This document shows positions 60,660 to 64,000 of a stretch of DNA of 64,000 nucleotides, one piece after another. This DNA comes from Liquidambar formosana (lineage: Eukaryota > Streptophyta > Magnoliopsida > Saxifragales > Altingiaceae), in contig CM077832.1 in NCBI GenBank assembly GCA_039720395.1, positions 19,253,850 to 19,317,849 on the forward strand, written 5' to 3'. How positions within the stretch are numbered: position 1 is the first letter of the stretch; each line of letters starts with the position of its first letter. Position numbers and translations under genes: made by a program. The notes below the pieces were generated by a model. It searched no databases. It was not told the origin of the DNA and saw nothing but the letters and a program-made list of their open reading frames with translations.

Positions 60660-63340
60660 GTTGATTATAAGTTGAGAGAGAGACATAGCTGTTTGAATTG
60701 AAGCAAAACTTGTTGGTATTCACTGTCGCATTTTTATTTTTCTATCCAATGTCTTGGATAAATTCCAATTCAAGAGAAGCTTTTAAAAAAATGAAGTGAA
60801 AACCCGGGTTACACCAATCCAGCACTTTAGCAAGTTGTGATCTAGTCATTTAATCTAGAATGTGGTACTCTGTCATTTCAAAACACTAGTTTAGTGATCC
60901 AAATAAACAATGGAGTTGACAAGGAAGGAAAACACACATATGGAGGACTTTTCTTCCTACCCTTATCTTCTTTTGGTAATGCTTAGTTTTTTTTTTTCCC
61001 TTTTTTCTTTGGACAAAGAGTACTTTTTTACTATTAAAGCCACTCACAGTTAGAGAAAAAACAACTCAAGAGTTGAATTAATGGTCTTAACTCTAAATGT
61101 TGGTTAAGAGTTGAATTTATCCTTTCTATATATGTAAGCCTCCTTTCATGGACAATTGATTGCATGGAATTTCTTCCAAATACTTATACGTGAACTCCTC
61201 TTTGGATTACCATTTAAAAGAAAAGAAGAAGCACTCCTTTTTAGGAGTATATACTTTGAGTATGTGAGTGTCATTCTAATTTTTTGCTTAGATTAGTAAA
61301 ATGATTAACCACACTGACCCTTCTGTGACTTGACTTGGCTTCCTCTATAAATGGTAGGACTATTGTGTTTTGTGGATTCAAAACGCAATGAAATTCATTA
61401 GACTCCTCACTGTCTAATTACATCAATGAATTTAAATTAAAATGTAGAGTTATGGGTGTCACTCGACAATCATTGTAATATGGACCAACAACTTAGTGTA
61501 GGAAAACTTCAAAATGGATGCTCAGCATACTAGCGGCTCTTATTCCTTTGACTACTAGATTGTGATATGGCATTCATGATATCATCGGGCAATCTTTGCT
61601 CCGTAACCCCAATCCTCAGGGTCAGAGGGGATTGGTAAAAGTTGGTTTAGTTTCATAGATTCTCATCATGAATAATGATGTCTACTGCTATCAATAGCAT
61701 GGTCTATCTGGAACTGATTAATAGTTTGAACTGAAGTTCTTTTGGCAGAAAATGGACCTTTTGCTTGGTGTCCAATTTGCCAACAATGTGCGCTATTGTC
61801 ACCGAAAAAGCAACATTAGGGTTGGTGATGTCTTTAAGTGCAGAAACCATATGCTATCAAAGGTAAATGTTGTTGATTTTTACTTGAAATTCTGACATTT
61901 GCATGCAAAACTATGCAATGACAGCTTCATTGTTCTTCTAGATGAATGGGTACCTCTTGTATGATGATAGCTTCTCACAAATTAATCTTAATATAATTTT
62001 CTGGTGATTGTTTACTATAGTTGAGTGGGAATACAACAATGTTGGTGGGGTGAATGACTAAAATGTTTCTTTGTTTAGTCAACTCCATCACATGTCTACC
62101 CTATTCAAGGTAGGTCACTTTTCTTGAGAATATTCTCAAGAAAGGTATTTTAATGGCAAACTGAAGCTTCACTTTATTAGGTGTTAACTTTAGTTCTCAC
62201 AAGTTTCACTGGTAGTTTGTGGTTTCAAAATCAGAGGCAAGTTTTCTGATCCATGCCATCTTAGAATCATGAAGGTGGCCACGTGTGTCAAACTACTTTT
62301 CACTTGGAGATCTATAATTCGGTGGGTGAACTCTTGAGCACAATTAGTCCAAAGTTCTGACACAGATGCCAGAATCTCTAGCACAGCTAAAAATTGCTCC
62401 TTCTGAGTTCACCTTTTCATTTAAATCCTTTCTAAAAGGCTGATGTGGGATGAGTATAAATTAGGATGAAAGTGGGAAGGGTCCATTACACTGATAGAAG
62501 TTAATAGGAAAGAAAATTATAGGAAATTTATCCAAAACAAGACCAATAAAGCACAGAACTACACATTCAAGGAGATTTAAAAAAACACAAAAATTGTGTT
62601 TTTGGTTAACATCCTTGTTAGGATACCCTTTCAGTTTGTTTTACTGTCATATTGCTTAACAAAAAGAAGAAAAGAAGAAAAGAAGAAAAAAGAAAAGAAA
62701 AATAAGGCTAAAAAAAAAAAGGCTGCTTTAGTTAGATTATTGACCCTAATAGTCTGTTTGGTTGGAGAGGAGAAGAAAAAACTTTGACTGCATCTGTATG
62801 GTTTGTTTTGAGGAGAGGAAAGAAGAGAAGTAAGGTGATTAATTGATATGAAGGTGATTAATTGAAAAGAAGATAATTTTTTCCATTAGGCTGCCTTTAA
62901 TTGATATGAAGAAAGCTCTAAAATCATAGCAGAAGCAGCTATGTGAGCCCATTTAGAGAGTTTTACTGACTTGTGATGGGTACATTTTGGTCTTTGTTTC
63001 AATGACAGAATATCTTATTTAGAATCGTGTTTTGTTTATGCTGCTTGTCATAATATATCTAAAAGTGGGCTTTAGTTGTAATTCTTCCTTACATTGCATT
63101 AAGTGTTGTATTTTTTGATACTGGAAGTCACAAGCTCAGAGGTGGAGGAGGTTATAGGAGATAGATAGTCAATATAAAGCCTTTAGTTACAATTTCATGA
63201 ACATAAATCCTGTAGCCAATAAAGGATTAGTGTTGCTGAACTTAAGTATGTGTTATATATTATCAAGTATTTTTTCCAATTTTTCTTTTTATAGATTTAT
63301 TTTCCAACATATCCATAACGCTAGAACCAAAATTTAAAAA
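60660..63340. other. Long gene-free stretch
   Basis: No convincing gene. A short open piece at 61751-61862 (MDLLLGVQFANNVRYC...) ends at a GTAAAT donor-like site, but I cannot identify it. An AAGAA-rich tract is at 62660-62700. Confidence 0.4.
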
Positions 63341-63353
63341 CTGTTTTTTACGA

Positions 63354-63600
63354 GTCCGGATCGATCTGAGTTCATGCTGGATCGATCCGGATTGACAGAA
63401 CCAAAATTTGCATTTCTAGAGCAGTATGGATCGATCCACCTAGGTCATGGATCGATCCACCTAGGTAGAAGCAAAATTTGCATTTTTAAAATATCATGGA
63501 TCGATCCCCATAGGCCATGGATCGATCCACCAAGGCAGAAGCAAAATTGCCATTTCTAAAATACCACGGATCGATCCTCCTAGGCCATGGATCGATCCAT
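63354..63600. repeat. GGATCGATCC palindrome array
   Basis: Eight (G)GATCGATC(C) palindromes in ~245 bp, in pairs about 20 bp apart within ~73-bp units (AGAAGCAAAATTTGCATTTT between them). Not explained by any coding sequence, though a short frame runs through it. Confidence 0.75.
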
Positions 63601-63718
63601 TGCCTGAAAAACCTCATAAGCAAAAAAAAAAAAATCTTTTTCAAAACCATTTTATAAATAAAGAAATATTGAAAAAGATTTGAAATGATTTTTAAACACT
63701 AATCTGGTCTTTTATCAG

Positions 63719-63949
63719 ATGAGGTCGGTGGTCCTTAGTGTTCAGTTAGTGTTGTACGCCCTTGTGTCAATTCCTTCAGTAGCACAGGCAGGGACTTTGA
63801 TTCCACAGGAAAATCGAGGACATTACAAAACAAATCATAGGGAAAAACTTAAAAGTGATCATACGAAGACTTCGCAAATATTGCATTTAACATCATTATC
63901 TTCTCTGCCAAAGCCCATGGTTCCTACTTTTGGAGGTGTAGTTTCATAG
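63719..63949 (+). CDS. Possible small secreted protein (76 aa), unsupported by homology
   Basis: The frame starts just after ...TTTTATCAG and encodes a hydrophobic N-terminus (MRSVVLSVQLVLYALVSIPS, then VAQAG), which looks like a signal peptide with a cleavage site near AQA-G, followed by a basic, Ser/Thr-rich region. No family is recognised. The preceding AG means it could also be an exon. It may be a chance ORF. Confidence 0.2.
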   Translation: MRSVVLSVQLVLYALVSIPSVAQAGTLIPQENRGHYKTNHREKLKSDHTKTSQILHLTSLSSLPKPMVPTFGGVVS

Positions 63950-64000
63950 ATGCTCCTCTTAAGGCATTTCACCACCGTTTCTTCAATTAGAGCTGTGCTC

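Noticed and set aside
61751..61862. Short open piece before a donor-like GTAAAT, considered as a MATE exon
   Set aside because: None of its three frames matches the MATE exon that should follow GLGAAV; left unassigned.
62190..62384. 64-codon minus-strand ORF
   Set aside because: No recognisable motif and no splice or start support.
63354..63600. Possible CRISPR or restriction-site array
   Set aside because: Eukaryotic context, repeats with near-identical spacers; kept only as a palindrome repeat.

Overview
The window looks like nuclear DNA of a flowering plant, most probably a woody or large-genome eudicot. Evidence: genes have GT-AG introns, the DNA is AT-rich with many AT/CT microsatellites, the only two intact genes are plant families (GEX1 and a plant Gfo/Idh/MocA oxidoreductase), and the rest is layered plant transposable elements. 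No bacterial or organellar features were seen. The species cannot be named from the sequence.

Only about 6 kb (16.9-23 kb) is ordinary genic DNA. It holds a complete six-exon GAMETE EXPRESSED 1 (GEX1) gene on the plus strand and a complete two-exon NAD(P)-type oxidoreductase on the minus strand. Between them lies a decayed PPR-DYW gene tail whose last segment is duplicated in tandem.

1-16.9 kb is repeat-rich: the 5' LTR of a minus-strand copia element nested in a larger LTR, a second long LTR at 5.9-7.5 kb, several Helitron-like elements, a Mutator-type MITE with long inverted arms, a duplicated CT-rich promoter-like block, and fragments of a CCCH zinc-finger gene and of PEP carboxylase exon 1.

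25.5-43 kb is one nested retrotransposon stack. A rearranged copia (minus strand) was split by a Ty3/gypsy chromovirus-like element (27189-39022, TSD CTTAG). That element in turn received a solo LTR in its 3' LTR and a 2.8 kb solo LTR between RT and RNase H. Another 2.7 kb solo LTR, itself carrying a hAT MITE with a long (TA)n tract, splits the copia RNase H.

43-54 kb is CACTA-like DNA with subterminal palindromic repeats, two more solo LTRs with exact 5-bp TSDs (ATATT, CATAT), and a hAT element (TSD ATTCATAC) containing a Harbinger-like MITE. 54-64 kb has repeats, an intron-bearing fragment of an oxidosqualene (triterpene) cyclase, a LINE RT fragment cut by another CACTA terminus, a four-exon-derived MATE transporter pseudogene behind that terminus, and an array of GGATCGATCC palindromes.

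I see no new gene system such as a defence island or biosynthetic cluster. The notable content is the readable insertion history and five independent gene fragments (CCCH, PEPC, DYW, OSC, MATE) among transposons, at least one of which could be a CACTA capture. Exon boundaries and family names are read by eye from splice signals and remembered family motifs; nothing was searched in a database.
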